Source: Prolixibacteraceae bacterium (GTDB taxonomy: Bacteria; Bacteroidota; Bacteroidia; Bacteroidales; Prolixibacteraceae). Taken from it: 43,434 bases of DNA. The position numbers were made by a program, and so were the translations under genes. This document shows positions 27,746 through 35,412 of the stretch, one piece after another (positions within the stretch are counted from its first letter, which is position 1; each line of letters starts with the position of its first letter). The stretch spans positions 1 to 43,434 of the forward strand of contig CANJNY010000031.1 in the NCBI GenBank assembly GCA_947475715.1, read 5' to 3'. The notes beneath the pieces were generated by a model. The model saw nothing but the letters and a program-made list of their open reading frames with translations. It did not search any database and was not told where the DNA came from.

Positions 27746-29296
27746 ATGAAATCAGGATTTAGTAAATTATTTGAATCGGCAAAAACGGCTCCAAAATATT
27801 GGGCAAAATTGAGTTTTATATTCCTGGGGATCAGTTCTACCCTGTGGTTTCTGATACGGGTAATTCCAAAACCCTCAAGGGCAACTTACCCCTGTATGCA
27901 GGCTGCTTCACCAATAATGTCAGGTTTTGTATTATGGATTCTGGCCATTACCGGTTCCGCAGTTGCATTTAAAAATGCAAGGGAGAAGCTTCTTCAGGGC
28001 AAATATCTCGTTGCTGCTTTGTTTATAATCCTTGGATTTTTTGCTGTAAATCTTTATAAAACCCAATCCAAAGCAAATAACCTGGAAATCTGGTATAAAC
28101 CCAATGCACCACTTGGAATAGCAAGGGGGTTAAATCCCGGGCGAGTTGTCTGGGGACATAATCCAAAAATCGCATCATGGGACGGGAAAACAGGTTTTTG
28201 GTGGGAGGACCGGTTTAATAATCAGCAAGAAACAGACAACCTGTTTTCACAAACCTTGTTCCATTTAACCAATACTCAGAATGAAAAAAAATCATGGGAT
28301 GCTTTATTCCGTTTTTTCAATAAAACAGGAAAAAATCATGATCAAGGATATACATCAGGCGAAAAGGTCGTAATTAAGATAAACCAAAATAATACAGATG
28401 CTCACCAAAACAGTAATGAAATCAATGCGAATCCGCAGTTAATCCTTTCACTGATTAAAAGTTTGGTCAATGAAGCCGGTATTTCAGAGGAATATATAAC
28501 GTTGGCTGATCCCAGTCGTTTTATTACCGATAACATATACGATAAATGCCATTCGATTTATCCAAATATTCATTATATAGACCATAATGGCGGCGACGGT
28601 CGTGAGAAATCAACCTTTGTTGAAAACGGTTTTGTTTATTCCTGTGATTTCAAAGGAATGACTAACGGGCTGGCAACCTGCTTTATCGGATCAGATTATG
28701 TTATTAATATGGCAATTATGAAGGGGCATGTCAGTCAGGGAGTTTCCCTCTGTGCCAAAAACTTTTTTGGATGTACCAACATTGAAACTGACTGGCACAA
28801 AAATTCGCACGGCAGTGGTTTTAGTCAAAACAGGGAAGGGAAGAGGCAATATTCCGTTTATCCCGATTTCATTGGACATAAAGACCTGGGTGCAAAAACT
28901 GTCCTGTATCTAATTGACGGAATCTACAGTAATAAGTCTTTGAATGGAATTCCGGATTCCCGATGGTCAATCGCCCCTTTTAAAAATGAGTGGCCCGGTT
29001 CTCTATTTGCCTCTCAGGATGGTGTTGCCGTTGAATCGGTTGTGCTTGACTTTGCCCTGGCATTATGGCCCGATGCACCAGATATGCGATATAGCGATCA
29101 CGCCATGGAAGAGATGGCTTTGGCAAATAATCCACCTTCCGGCACCGTTTATGATCCTGAACGCGATGGTTCCCGACTAACCAGTCTGGGAACTACAGAA
29201 CATTGGAATAATTTAACTGACAAAAAGTACAGTCGTAATCTAAATAAAAAAGGTCAAGGTATTGAACTGGTTTATGTTCCTGTGAATATGAAATAA
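27746..29296 (+). CDS. Membrane-anchored DUF362 protein
   Basis: The 516-residue protein has three predicted helices near the N-terminus (~18-42, 55-77, 88-106) and then a soluble DUF362 domain (~155-480) with GEKVVIKINQNN, DYVINMAIMKGHVSQGVSLC and KNFFGCTNIETDWHKN. DUF362 proteins are poorly understood and some carry ferredoxin-type [4Fe-4S] motifs; no CxxCxxCxxxC motif is present here, only scattered cysteines around SLCAKNFFGC. It is the last plus-strand gene of the polysaccharide locus, 92 nt after the GH-A hydrolase. It could be cotranscribed, but a role in glycan use is not established. It converges on the ECF sigma operon. Confidence 0.75.
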   Translation: MKSGFSKLFESAKTAPKYWAKLSFIFLGISSTLWFLIRVIPKPSRATYPCMQAASPIMSGFVLWILAITGSAVAFKNAREKLLQGKYLVAALFIILGFFAVNLYKTQSKANNLEIWYKPNAPLGIARGLNPGRVVWGHNPKIASWDGKTGFWWEDRFNNQQETDNLFSQTLFHLTNTQNEKKSWDALFRFFNKTGKNHDQGYTSGEKVVIKINQNNTDAHQNSNEINANPQLILSLIKSLVNEAGISEEYITLADPSRFITDNIYDKCHSIYPNIHYIDHNGGDGREKSTFVENGFVYSCDFKGMTNGLATCFIGSDYVINMAIMKGHVSQGVSLCAKNFFGCTNIETDWHKNSHGSGFSQNREGKRQYSVYPDFIGHKDLGAKTVLYLIDGIYSNKSLNGIPDSRWSIAPFKNEWPGSLFASQDGVAVESVVLDFALALWPDAPDMRYSDHAMEEMALANNPPSGTVYDPERDGSRLTSLGTTEHWNNLTDKKYSRNLNKKGQGIELVYVPVNMK

Positions 29297-29369
29297 TTTC
29301 ATGAATATTCTAATAACGAACAACTTAATCATTTCATTTAAAATCAATTTTTAAAATTCTTTTCCGGAC

Positions 29370-29720
29370 TCATTCATTAATTTTCCATCGGTTAAATAGC
29401 AAGGGTAAGATTACCCGATCGGCAAACAGGATGAAGTTAAGTATCAGCAGGAGTGAACCGACCGCTAAAATATTGTTGGATATGAATGTGATTGCCTGAA
29501 TTACGATTGTTCTATTGATGAAGTAGTAAGTTCCTCCAACAAAAGTCAAAATCAGTATCACTACGGCATTGATATTCAGATAATCAGATAAATCCGACTT
29601 CCATTGCGACCTTCGTTTTAACCTGGCAGTAACTTTCTGCGCAAAATCATCAGGTAACCTAAAACCGGGTTCGTGTGTAAATGTATCTTCTATGATCTGA
29701 TCCAGTGCATTTTTATTCAT
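29370..29720 (-). CDS. Small two-helix membrane protein, probable partner of the ECF sigma factor
   Basis: The 116-residue protein has a soluble N-terminal segment (~1-48, ending DFAQKVTARLKRRSQWKSD) and two predicted membrane helices (~49-68 and ~80-105). Its start overlaps the end of the sigma gene by eight bases, the usual arrangement for a membrane-bound anti-sigma factor. No zinc-binding HxxxCxxC motif is present, so if it restrains the sigma factor it does so by another type of cytoplasmic segment. The anti-sigma role is inferred from position and topology only. Confidence 0.6.
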   Translation of the reverse strand: MNKNALDQIIEDTFTHEPGFRLPDDFAQKVTARLKRRSQWKSDLSDYLNINAVVILILTFVGGTYYFINRTIVIQAITFISNNILAVGSLLLILNFILFADRVILPLLFNRWKINE

Positions 29721-30294
29721 TGCTAATCTCCTTCACTGTTTTTAAGCTGTTATCGTCAACTATAAATTTAAGTTTTTCTTTTAAGATGGCCTTTGCCCTG
29801 AACAGATAACTTTTAACTGTTCCCTCCGGCATCCCGGTGATTTGCTCGATTTCCTGATATGAGAACTCTTCGAGATGATACAGGGTAATCACCGTACGGA
29901 AATTTACCGGCAGCAGTTCAATCTGCTCCCGGATATATTGGTGCAGGTCTATCCGTTCATAATTTTCTGTTCGGAAATCGGCCAGTGACTTTAGCACAGA
30001 CGTATCGTCAAAATTAATCCGACCATCCTCCTTTTTTAGTTTGCGAAGATGATTGATTCCCGTATTATAAGCAATGGTTGCAATCCAGGTTGACAACTTA
30101 CTTTCATTTCGGTAATTTCCTAAACTCTGATAAACTTTTAGAAAAACCTCCTGAGAAACATCTTCAACCTCCTCCTGCCGTTGGATTAACCGCCCGGTAA
30201 TATGGACCACCAGTTTCCGGTAACGGTTTACCAAAAACGTAAAGGCATTCATATTCCCGTTTAATATCCGGCTGATTAATTCATTGTCGTCCAT
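29713..30294 (-). CDS. ECF-type RNA polymerase sigma-70 factor
   Basis: This 193-residue sigma factor has region 2 (~15-90; VEDVSQEVFLKVYQSLGNYR, LSTWIATIAYNTGINHLRK) and region 4 (~125-180; LPVNFRTVITLYHLEEFSY and GMPEGTVKSYLFRAKAILKE). It directs RNA polymerase to a small stress or envelope regulon. It is cotranscribed with the overlapping membrane gene downstream. An ECF-like promoter (TGCAAC-N16-TTGTCA) immediately upstream, mirrored before the divergent gene, suggests autoregulation. The predicted transcription start is only a few bases before the ATG, so the mRNA may be leaderless. Confidence 0.92.
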   Translation of the reverse strand: MDDNELISRILNGNMNAFTFLVNRYRKLVVHITGRLIQRQEEVEDVSQEVFLKVYQSLGNYRNESKLSTWIATIAYNTGINHLRKLKKEDGRINFDDTSVLKSLADFRTENYERIDLHQYIREQIELLPVNFRTVITLYHLEEFSYQEIEQITGMPEGTVKSYLFRAKAILKEKLKFIVDDNSLKTVKEISNE

Positions 30295-30304
30295 ACTTTA
30301 GGTT

Positions 30305-30332
30305 TGACAAACAAAGGTGGTTAAATGTTGCA
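30305..30332 (-). promoter_or_regulatory. ECF-like promoter for the sigma operon, TGCAAC-N16-TTGTCA
   Basis: On the minus strand TGCAAC (30332-30327) is separated by 16 nt from TTGTCA (30310-30305), the usual spacing of an ECF -35 (AAC-containing) and -10 (GTC-containing) pair. It faces the sigma gene. Confidence 0.55.
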
Positions 30333-30384
30333 AAAAGTCAGTGCAATTTTTGATAAATAAAAAAGTGAATTTTTTGCAACATTT
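30323..30384. repeat. 14-bp perfect inverted repeat between divergent genes
   Basis: AAATGTTGCAAAAA (30323-30336) and TTTTTGCAACATTT (30371-30384) are exact reverse complements separated by 34 nt. Each arm holds the -35-like element of the promoter reading outward from it. A far-spaced operator is the alternative. Confidence 0.75.
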
Positions 30385-30402
30385 TGGAACACTTTGATGT
30401 CA
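30375..30402 (+). promoter_or_regulatory. ECF-like promoter for the divergent membrane gene, TGCAAC-N16-ATGTCA
   Basis: TGCAAC (30375-30380), 16 nt, then ATGTCA (30397-30402), the mirror image of the sigma-gene promoter. Transcription would start near 30410, giving a leader of about 23 nt. Confidence 0.55.
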
Positions 30403-30432
30403 CATCTTACAAACACTTAAAACTCAAAAATT

Positions 30433-30813
30433 ATGAATGACGCTTTAATTCCTGCAATCGTTTTCTTTGCAATTTATCACATTTTGAAGAATTTTACCGA
30501 TTTCCTGTTAAAAAGGAAAATCATCAGAGCCGGCCATTTTGAGAATGCCGGAATCTTAGAGCAGAAGGTCGCTTCTGTAGGTCCAGAGAACCAGGAAGCC
30601 AATAAGTACCCTTCATTGAAATGGGGTTTGGTCGCTTTATTTGGGGGATTGGGCTTTATTTTTATTGATCAGATGAGCCCAAATATCTCTAATCCAGATA
30701 ATTATCAAAATTTTATGCACAATAGTGCATTGCCTTTTGGAATTGAGTTGGTTTCTATTTCGTTGGGATTTCTTATTTATTTCCTGATTGTTAGTCTCAG
30801 CAAGAAGAAATAA
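30433..30813 (+). CDS. Small membrane protein, possible DUF6249-like; candidate ECF target
   Basis: The 126-residue protein has predicted helices at about 4-24, 67-85 and 100-121, with a polar loop (~30-62) between the first two and a basic C-terminus (SLSKKK). The layout of one helix, a cytoplasmic linker and two helices resembles the uncharacterised DUF6249 family; that assignment is tentative. It is divergent from the sigma operon and preceded by a matching ECF-like promoter, so it is a candidate member of that regulon. A palindrome eight bases after its stop may terminate its transcript. No function is known. Confidence 0.65.
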   Translation: MNDALIPAIVFFAIYHILKNFTDFLLKRKIIRAGHFENAGILEQKVASVGPENQEANKYPSLKWGLVALFGGLGFIFIDQMSPNISNPDNYQNFMHNSALPFGIELVSISLGFLIYFLIVSLSKKK

Positions 30814-30821
30814 CAGAAATA

Positions 30822-30847
30822 TAGTGGTGCAAAATTTTGTACCACTA
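30822..30847. repeat. 26-bp near-perfect palindrome upstream of the toxin-antitoxin remnant
   Basis: TAGTGGTGCAAAA is followed directly by TTTTGTACCACTA; all pairs match except one G/T. It lies eight bases after the preceding stop codon and just upstream of a full -7 box at 30868. It could be a hairpin terminator for the membrane gene or the operator of the former toxin-antitoxin operon. Confidence 0.55.
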
Positions 30848-30867
30848 CATTTCCATTTATTTTTTAT

Positions 30868-30875
30868 TAAGTTTG
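30868..30875 (+). promoter_or_regulatory. Candidate -7 element (TAAGTTTG) of the DUF433/DUF5615 remnant
   Basis: TAAGTTTG matches TAnnTTTG and lies 24 nt before the antitoxin ATG at 30900. The palindrome at 30822-30847 sits where a repressor would block the -33 region. Confidence 0.4.
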
Positions 30876-30899
30876 TTTAGCTATAAAAATAAAATTAGT

Positions 30900-31127
30900 A
30901 TGAATTATTTTGAACGGATCACTGTAAGTCCTGAATTATGTCATGGAAAACCGTGTATTCGAAATATGCGTTGACCTGTTGAGGTTATTTTGGATATGCT
31001 CTCTGCCGGAATGACAATTCCGGAAATTCTGGAAGACCACCTTGAATTGGAGAAAGAAGATATTGTAGCATGTTTAAACTATGCAAAATTGTTAATGACT
31101 GGAAATATTGTAACAAGTGCAGCTTGA
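30900..31127 (+). pseudogene. DUF433 antitoxin-like gene with one in-frame stop
   Basis: The frame from ATG 30900 reads a near full-length DUF433 protein of 75 codons (MNYFERITVSPELCHGKPC, then PVEVILDMLSAGMTIPEILE and KEDIVACLNYAKLL), interrupted only by TGA at codon 25 (30972-30974). In relatives the sequence at this point is usually an aromatic or aliphatic residue before PVEVIL; a TGG-to-TGA change would be the simplest cause. DUF433 proteins are small helix-turn-helix-like antitoxins commonly paired with DUF5615 PIN-like toxins, and a fragment of that partner follows directly. Its stop overlaps the toxin start position (TGACG). A sequencing error or readthrough is possible but the damaged toxin argues for decay. 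Confidence 0.8.
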
Positions 31128-31237
31128 CGAAGATTCTTTGTGATCTCCATATTTCTTTTAAAGTTGCTAAACTTTTTTTAAATAAAGGCATTATTTCAGT
31201 TCATGTTAACGATATTCTGGATAAATGGACTATATGA
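31127..31237 (+). pseudogene. DUF5615 PIN-like toxin fragment without start codon or C-terminus
   Basis: In frame with ACG at 31127, where ATG is expected, the sequence reads KILCDLHISFKVAKLFLNKG and VHVNDILDKW, then stops with TGA at 31235. This matches the N-terminal third of DUF5615 toxins (MKILCDxHIS), including the first conserved Asp of the PIN-like active site. The TGATG overlap with the antitoxin has become TGACG. The remaining two thirds of the toxin is missing, so it is almost certainly inactive. Confidence 0.75.
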
Positions 31238-31479
31238 ACCTAAAATATAATTCAGAAGAATTATATACTTTGCAAAAAAGTGAGGCGAATCAATTAAAAA
31301 TATCTAAAACACGGAAAATTGATTTAACACATGCTGTAAAAACAGCAAATGCAACTATCGAAAATACATCTGAATTGAGAATATATTTATCCGAAAAAGA
31401 TCGTAGAAAACTGAAATTAAAAGAAATAGGTATTAAAATTACGATCATTTCGCTGATCATACCGGTTCAACTGGCATAA
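31225..31479 (+). CDS. Doubtful small ORF after the toxin fragment
   Basis: This 84-codon frame begins within the end of the toxin remnant and encodes a lysine-rich peptide (ISKTRKIDLTHAVKTANATI) with a short hydrophobic C-terminus. No family is recognised, the DNA is AT-rich and there is no clear promoter. It may be debris from the event that truncated the toxin. Bases 31480-31532 contain nothing recognised. Confidence 0.2.
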   Translation: MDYMNLKYNSEELYTLQKSEANQLKISKTRKIDLTHAVKTANATIENTSELRIYLSEKDRRKLKLKEIGIKITIISLIIPVQLA

Positions 31480-31532
31480 AAGATCCTCTTCCGGATCACA
31501 CATCTGATAACTCTTACTTATTTAATCACGAT

Positions 31533-32648
31533 CTATGAGGTTTTTCGGTATCTGAATATCGCCAGCCCAAACATCGAAACTGCAAATGCCGAAAGGGCAG
31601 CAAACTCATTGAAAATATCTGCAAAATTTGATCCCTTCAAAAGTACACTTCTCATTATTTTCACGAAGTAAAAAAGCGGGTTTATAAAATCGATTTTTTG
31701 CGCCCAGTCGGGCATACTTTCAACAGGGGTAAACAGTCCGCTCATCATAATAAATACGATCAATGAGAAAAAAGAAACAAAGGTGGCTTGTTGCTGCGTA
31801 TCACTAATTGTTGAGATGAATAATCCCCAGGAGAGGACCAGTACCAGATAAACTGACGCCAGACTAAATAGCAAAACCAGGCTTCCGCGCACCGGAATGT
31901 TAAAGGCCAGCTTTGCAACCAGCAGACCGAAAGCAAGATCAAATAATCCGATAACCAAAAAGGGGAGGAGCTTACCCGCAATAAACTGCCACTTTTTAAG
32001 CGGGGTAACATTAATCTGTTCGATCGTTCCTAACTCTTTTTCGCGAACAAGGTTCATCCCTCCCAACAACATTCCCACGACGGTGATCAATACCACAAGA
32101 ATCCCCGGAGCCATATAATATTTATAATTTAGCTGGGGATTGAACCAGTAGGATGGTTTTATTACGATATTTTTTGTCTGCCGAAATTCGGGTTTTATCG
32201 GATTAATAAGCACTTTCTGACTGAATGATCCAATCACACTCGATAGATAACTCAGTGAAAGTTGAGCCGCATTTCCATTAATTGCATCCACAAGAACCTG
32301 AACTTCAGCAGATTTGTTCATGTTCAGATCTTTGTCAAAATGCCGTGGAATCACCAGGGCCAGATCAATTTTATTCCGCATAAGCAGTTCCTCTGCCTCC
32401 TGAGAATTGGCCAGAAGTTTTTGTACCTTAAAGAAGGGATTTCCGACGATTCCTGCGACCATATCACGTGACGAATACGAATGATCATAGTCCACTATTG
32501 CCAGATCAACCTGACGCAGTTCATTGGTGGCGGCAAAAACCAGAATGAGCATTTGTACCAGAGGCATCACAAAGATTATGGGCAGCATCGATCTGTTTCG
32601 AAAGATCTGTGTAAACTCTTTTTGAAGGATATAAAATAATATTCGCAT
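31533..32648 (-). CDS. ABC-2 type efflux permease (YbhR-like)
   Basis: The 371-residue permease has one N-terminal helix (~20-38), a large extracytoplasmic loop (~40-170), then five helices to the end, the ABC-2 layout. Typical features are FTQIFRNRSMLPIIFVMPLVQMLILVF and MNLVREKELGTIEQINVTPLKKWQF. With the second permease and two ATPases it should form an exporter powered by ATP. It is the last gene of the operon, six nucleotides after the preceding permease gene. E. coli YbhR is the closest layout analogue, and the substrate is unknown. Confidence 0.88.
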   Translation of the reverse strand: MRILFYILQKEFTQIFRNRSMLPIIFVMPLVQMLILVFAATNELRQVDLAIVDYDHSYSSRDMVAGIVGNPFFKVQKLLANSQEAEELLMRNKIDLALVIPRHFDKDLNMNKSAEVQVLVDAINGNAAQLSLSYLSSVIGSFSQKVLINPIKPEFRQTKNIVIKPSYWFNPQLNYKYYMAPGILVVLITVVGMLLGGMNLVREKELGTIEQINVTPLKKWQFIAGKLLPFLVIGLFDLAFGLLVAKLAFNIPVRGSLVLLFSLASVYLVLVLSWGLFISTISDTQQQATFVSFFSLIVFIMMSGLFTPVESMPDWAQKIDFINPLFYFVKIMRSVLLKGSNFADIFNEFAALSAFAVSMFGLAIFRYRKTS

Positions 32649-32654
32649 AGTTGG

Positions 32655-33761
32655 TTATTGAAGTCGGATTTTAAATTTCCGGATACTGATAATTATAAAG
32701 ATGGCAGACATTCCCAACAGGATAAGCGTATTGGGCCAGATCTCGGCTAGACCTCCACCCTTCAACATTACTGTCCTGTTGATTTCGATAAACCACCGCG
32801 GTGGTATAAGGTTTGAAATAATTTGCAGCGGGACAGGCATGTTTTTTACGGGGAAGATAAATCCGGAAAGCAGGATGCTTGGTAGCATTAGCACGAACCC
32901 TGACATGGCAAGTGCCGTCACCTGATTGTTTACAAAAGTGGAGATGAGTATTCCAAGTGAAAGGGCCAAAAAGATAAACAACAGGATTTCGCCCAATAGC
33001 AGTGCAAGACTTCCGATGATTGGGACACTGAAAACAAAATACCCCAACAATAATACAACCAATGCATTTACAATTGAGAGAATCATATAAGGGACAACTT
33101 TACCAAGGATAATCTGGATTGGTTTAAGTGGAGAGGCAAGCAAAATCTCCATCGTCCCGCTCTCTTTTTCACGGGTAATGGTGATAGCGGTCATCATGGC
33201 AGAAACTAGCATCAAAATTACGGCGATCAATCCGGGAATAAAATTGTAGGCATCACGCATGTTTTCGTTGAATAACATTCTCACTTTGATGTTAATGCCC
33301 GGTTGTTTCTGATCCTTTACAAATTCATCACGCATGAAATTGTTGGCTATCGCCGTGGTATAATTTACAATTAGCTGTGCTGCATTGGGTTCTGATGCAT
33401 CTGCAATTACCTGAATTCCGGCTTTTCCCTCCTTCATCAGTTTATCGGCGAAATTGGGTTCAAAAACAATAATTTCTTTGACTTTGCTGCTTCGGAACAA
33501 ACCCTCATAGTCACTTTCAGAGGAAGGTATTGCGGCCAGTTTAAAGAATCCGGAAGACAATATCCTGTCTGTTAGACGTATACTTAGATGATCCTTCGAA
33601 TGATCGACGATCGCAATGTTAACATTACGCACCTCATTGGTTAGAACAAACCCAAAAAGTAAAAGCTGGGCGATTGGGATTCCGAATAGGATAACCAGAG
33701 TTCGGGGATCGCGGAATATATGGAGAAACTCTTTTCTGAGAAAGGCTAAAAATCTGTTCAT
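32655..33761 (-). CDS. ABC-2 type efflux permease (YbhS-like)
   Basis: The 368-residue permease is similar in layout to its downstream neighbour: an N-terminal helix after FLRKEFLHIFRDPRTLVILF, an external loop (~45-165), five more helices, and the conserved ITREKESGTMEILLASPLKP coupling segment. The two permeases probably form a heterodimeric channel. Its ATG overlaps the upstream ATPase stop by four bases, showing translational coupling. Drug or envelope-compound efflux is inferred from the operon. Confidence 0.88.
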   Translation of the reverse strand: MNRFLAFLRKEFLHIFRDPRTLVILFGIPIAQLLLFGFVLTNEVRNVNIAIVDHSKDHLSIRLTDRILSSGFFKLAAIPSSESDYEGLFRSSKVKEIIVFEPNFADKLMKEGKAGIQVIADASEPNAAQLIVNYTTAIANNFMRDEFVKDQKQPGINIKVRMLFNENMRDAYNFIPGLIAVILMLVSAMMTAITITREKESGTMEILLASPLKPIQIILGKVVPYMILSIVNALVVLLLGYFVFSVPIIGSLALLLGEILLFIFLALSLGILISTFVNNQVTALAMSGFVLMLPSILLSGFIFPVKNMPVPLQIISNLIPPRWFIEINRTVMLKGGGLAEIWPNTLILLGMSAIFIIISIRKFKIRLQ

Positions 33762-34486
33762 CTGGCTATTTTTAGAAATACTTCGTCCATATTGGCTGCA
33801 TCATACTGTTTCTTAAGCTTTTCCGGGGTATCAAGGGCTACTATACGGCCATCAGCCATAATCGAAACCCGGTCGCAATATTCGGCTTCATCCATATAAT
33901 GGGTAGTGACAAAAACGGTAATTCCCTTTTCGACAGCTTCGTATATCAGATTCCAAAATTGTCTGCGGGTGATTGGGTCAACACCTCCCGTTGGCTCATC
34001 AAGAAATACGATCCTGGGGTTGTGAAGGATTGCAATTGAAAAAGCAAGCTTTTGTTTCCATCCCAATGGAAGATCCCCGATCTTTCGATTGGCGAACTCC
34101 TTAAGTTCCAACCTTTCGAGCATCTCAATAGTCCTGGCTTTTCGTTCGCCAATTTTCATTCCATAGATCCCTCCAAAAAATCGGATATTTTCGTTGATGG
34201 TAAGATCTTCGTATAGCGAGAATTTCTGGCTCATGTAACCGATATTCTGCTTAATCTTCTCGGTCTGCCGGTAGATATCAAATCCTGCAACTTTCATTTC
34301 ACCTGAAGTGGGAGTGGAGAGACCACACAAAATCCGGATGGCCGTAGTCTTACCTGCTCCGTTGGCACCGATAAATCCAAAAATCTCCCCTTTATAAACT
34401 TCAAAGTTAAGGTTATCGTTGGCAACGAACGTCCCAAACTTCTTCACCATATTTTTGACGGTAATAACCGGTTCTGTGGTAATCAT
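33758..34486 (-). CDS. ABC transporter ATP-binding protein (second half of a YbhF-like pair)
   Basis: This 242-residue ATPase has Walker A GANGAGKTT, Walker B IVFLDEPTGGVDP and the switch histidine in VFVTTHYMDEAEYCDR. The signature motif is LPLGWKQ in place of LSGGQ, a variant also found in the second domain of YbhF-type ATPases. It is expected to pair with the next ATPase as a heterodimer at the inner membrane. Four-base overlaps join it to genes on both sides. Confidence 0.9.
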   Translation of the reverse strand: MITTEPVITVKNMVKKFGTFVANDNLNFEVYKGEIFGFIGANGAGKTTAIRILCGLSTPTSGEMKVAGFDIYRQTEKIKQNIGYMSQKFSLYEDLTINENIRFFGGIYGMKIGERKARTIEMLERLELKEFANRKIGDLPLGWKQKLAFSIAILHNPRIVFLDEPTGGVDPITRRQFWNLIYEAVEKGITVFVTTHYMDEAEYCDRVSIMADGRIVALDTPEKLKKQYDAANMDEVFLKIAR

Positions 34487-35400
34487 TGTTTTGGTTTATG
34501 GTGGTTCATCAATAGAATAAAAACATCCTCAATAGTAGCTACAGCAGGTTCGACTGCAATTTCAAGTTCCCCTTGTGAGGATAAAAATTGTTGAATCGAA
34601 TCGGAAGTATGCACCCCCTTTTTAGTGACAAGGTGCAAAACCTGCCCGAAGCTATTGACTGAAAGGATGGAAGGAAGTAATTCCAGAAATTTTGAGGTAT
34701 CATAAATCTTTGGAGTACGTACGGCCCATAAATCTTCAGCGAACGAGTTTATCATGGTATGCGGAGTAGCTACATCCATCAATCGGCCCTGTTGAATCAA
34801 TGCTATCCGGTCACACAACGAAGCCTCATCCATATAAGGAGTTGAAACAAGTATCGTTATACCCATCTCTTTGAGACGTTTAAGCATTTCCCAAAATTCT
34901 TTTCGTGATACGGCATCTACACCAGTGGTCGGTTCGTCAAGTATTAAAATCTCCGGCTTATGAATCAGTGCACACGAAAGGGCTAGTTTCTGCTTCATCC
35001 CACCTGACAGTTTTCCTGCCCTGCGGGTTTTGAAAGGTTCTATCTGCTGGTAAATATCTTTGATCAAATGATAGTTTTCCTCTATTGTCGTTCCAAAGAC
35101 TGTTGCAAAGAATTTCAGATTTTCTTCAACTGTAAGATCGGGATAAAGGGAGAACCTTCCGGGCATATATCCGGTAATTAACCTGACCTTCTTATAATCG
35201 GTTACCACATTGAGCCCGTTCATTATGGCAGAACCGGTATCGGGAAGTAGAAGAGACATCAGAATACGCATGAGGGTTGTTTTTCCGGCACCATCCGGAC
35301 CAATCAGCCCGAAAAGCTCACCCTTCTTAACCGAAAGGGTAATTTTCTCAATCGCAATAACATCACCATACTTTTTATGCAAATCTTTAACTTCTATCAT
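34483..35400 (-). CDS. ABC transporter ATP-binding protein (first half of a YbhF-like pair)
   Basis: The 305-residue ATPase carries Walker A GPDGAGKTT, a canonical signature LSGGMKQ, and Walker B ILILDEPTTGVD. The switch position reads ILVSTPYMDEASLCDR, with Pro where histidine is usual (STPYMDEA against TTHYMDEA in its partner), so the two ATPase sites are unlikely to be equal. A C-terminal extension of ~75 residues follows the ATPase core. In E. coli YbhF the two ATPases are one polypeptide; here they are separate genes overlapping by four bases. Confidence 0.9.
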   Translation of the reverse strand: MIEVKDLHKKYGDVIAIEKITLSVKKGELFGLIGPDGAGKTTLMRILMSLLLPDTGSAIMNGLNVVTDYKKVRLITGYMPGRFSLYPDLTVEENLKFFATVFGTTIEENYHLIKDIYQQIEPFKTRRAGKLSGGMKQKLALSCALIHKPEILILDEPTTGVDAVSRKEFWEMLKRLKEMGITILVSTPYMDEASLCDRIALIQQGRLMDVATPHTMINSFAEDLWAVRTPKIYDTSKFLELLPSILSVNSFGQVLHLVTKKGVHTSDSIQQFLSSQGELEIAVEPAVATIEDVFILLMNHHKPKQ

Positions 35401-35412
35401 TTCTGATCCTGG

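Noticed and set aside
31482-31497. GATCC/GGATC stem after the efflux operon, with four T's on the minus strand
   Set aside because: A five-base-pair stem is too weak to call as a terminator, although its position 35 nt after the last permease gene is suitable.
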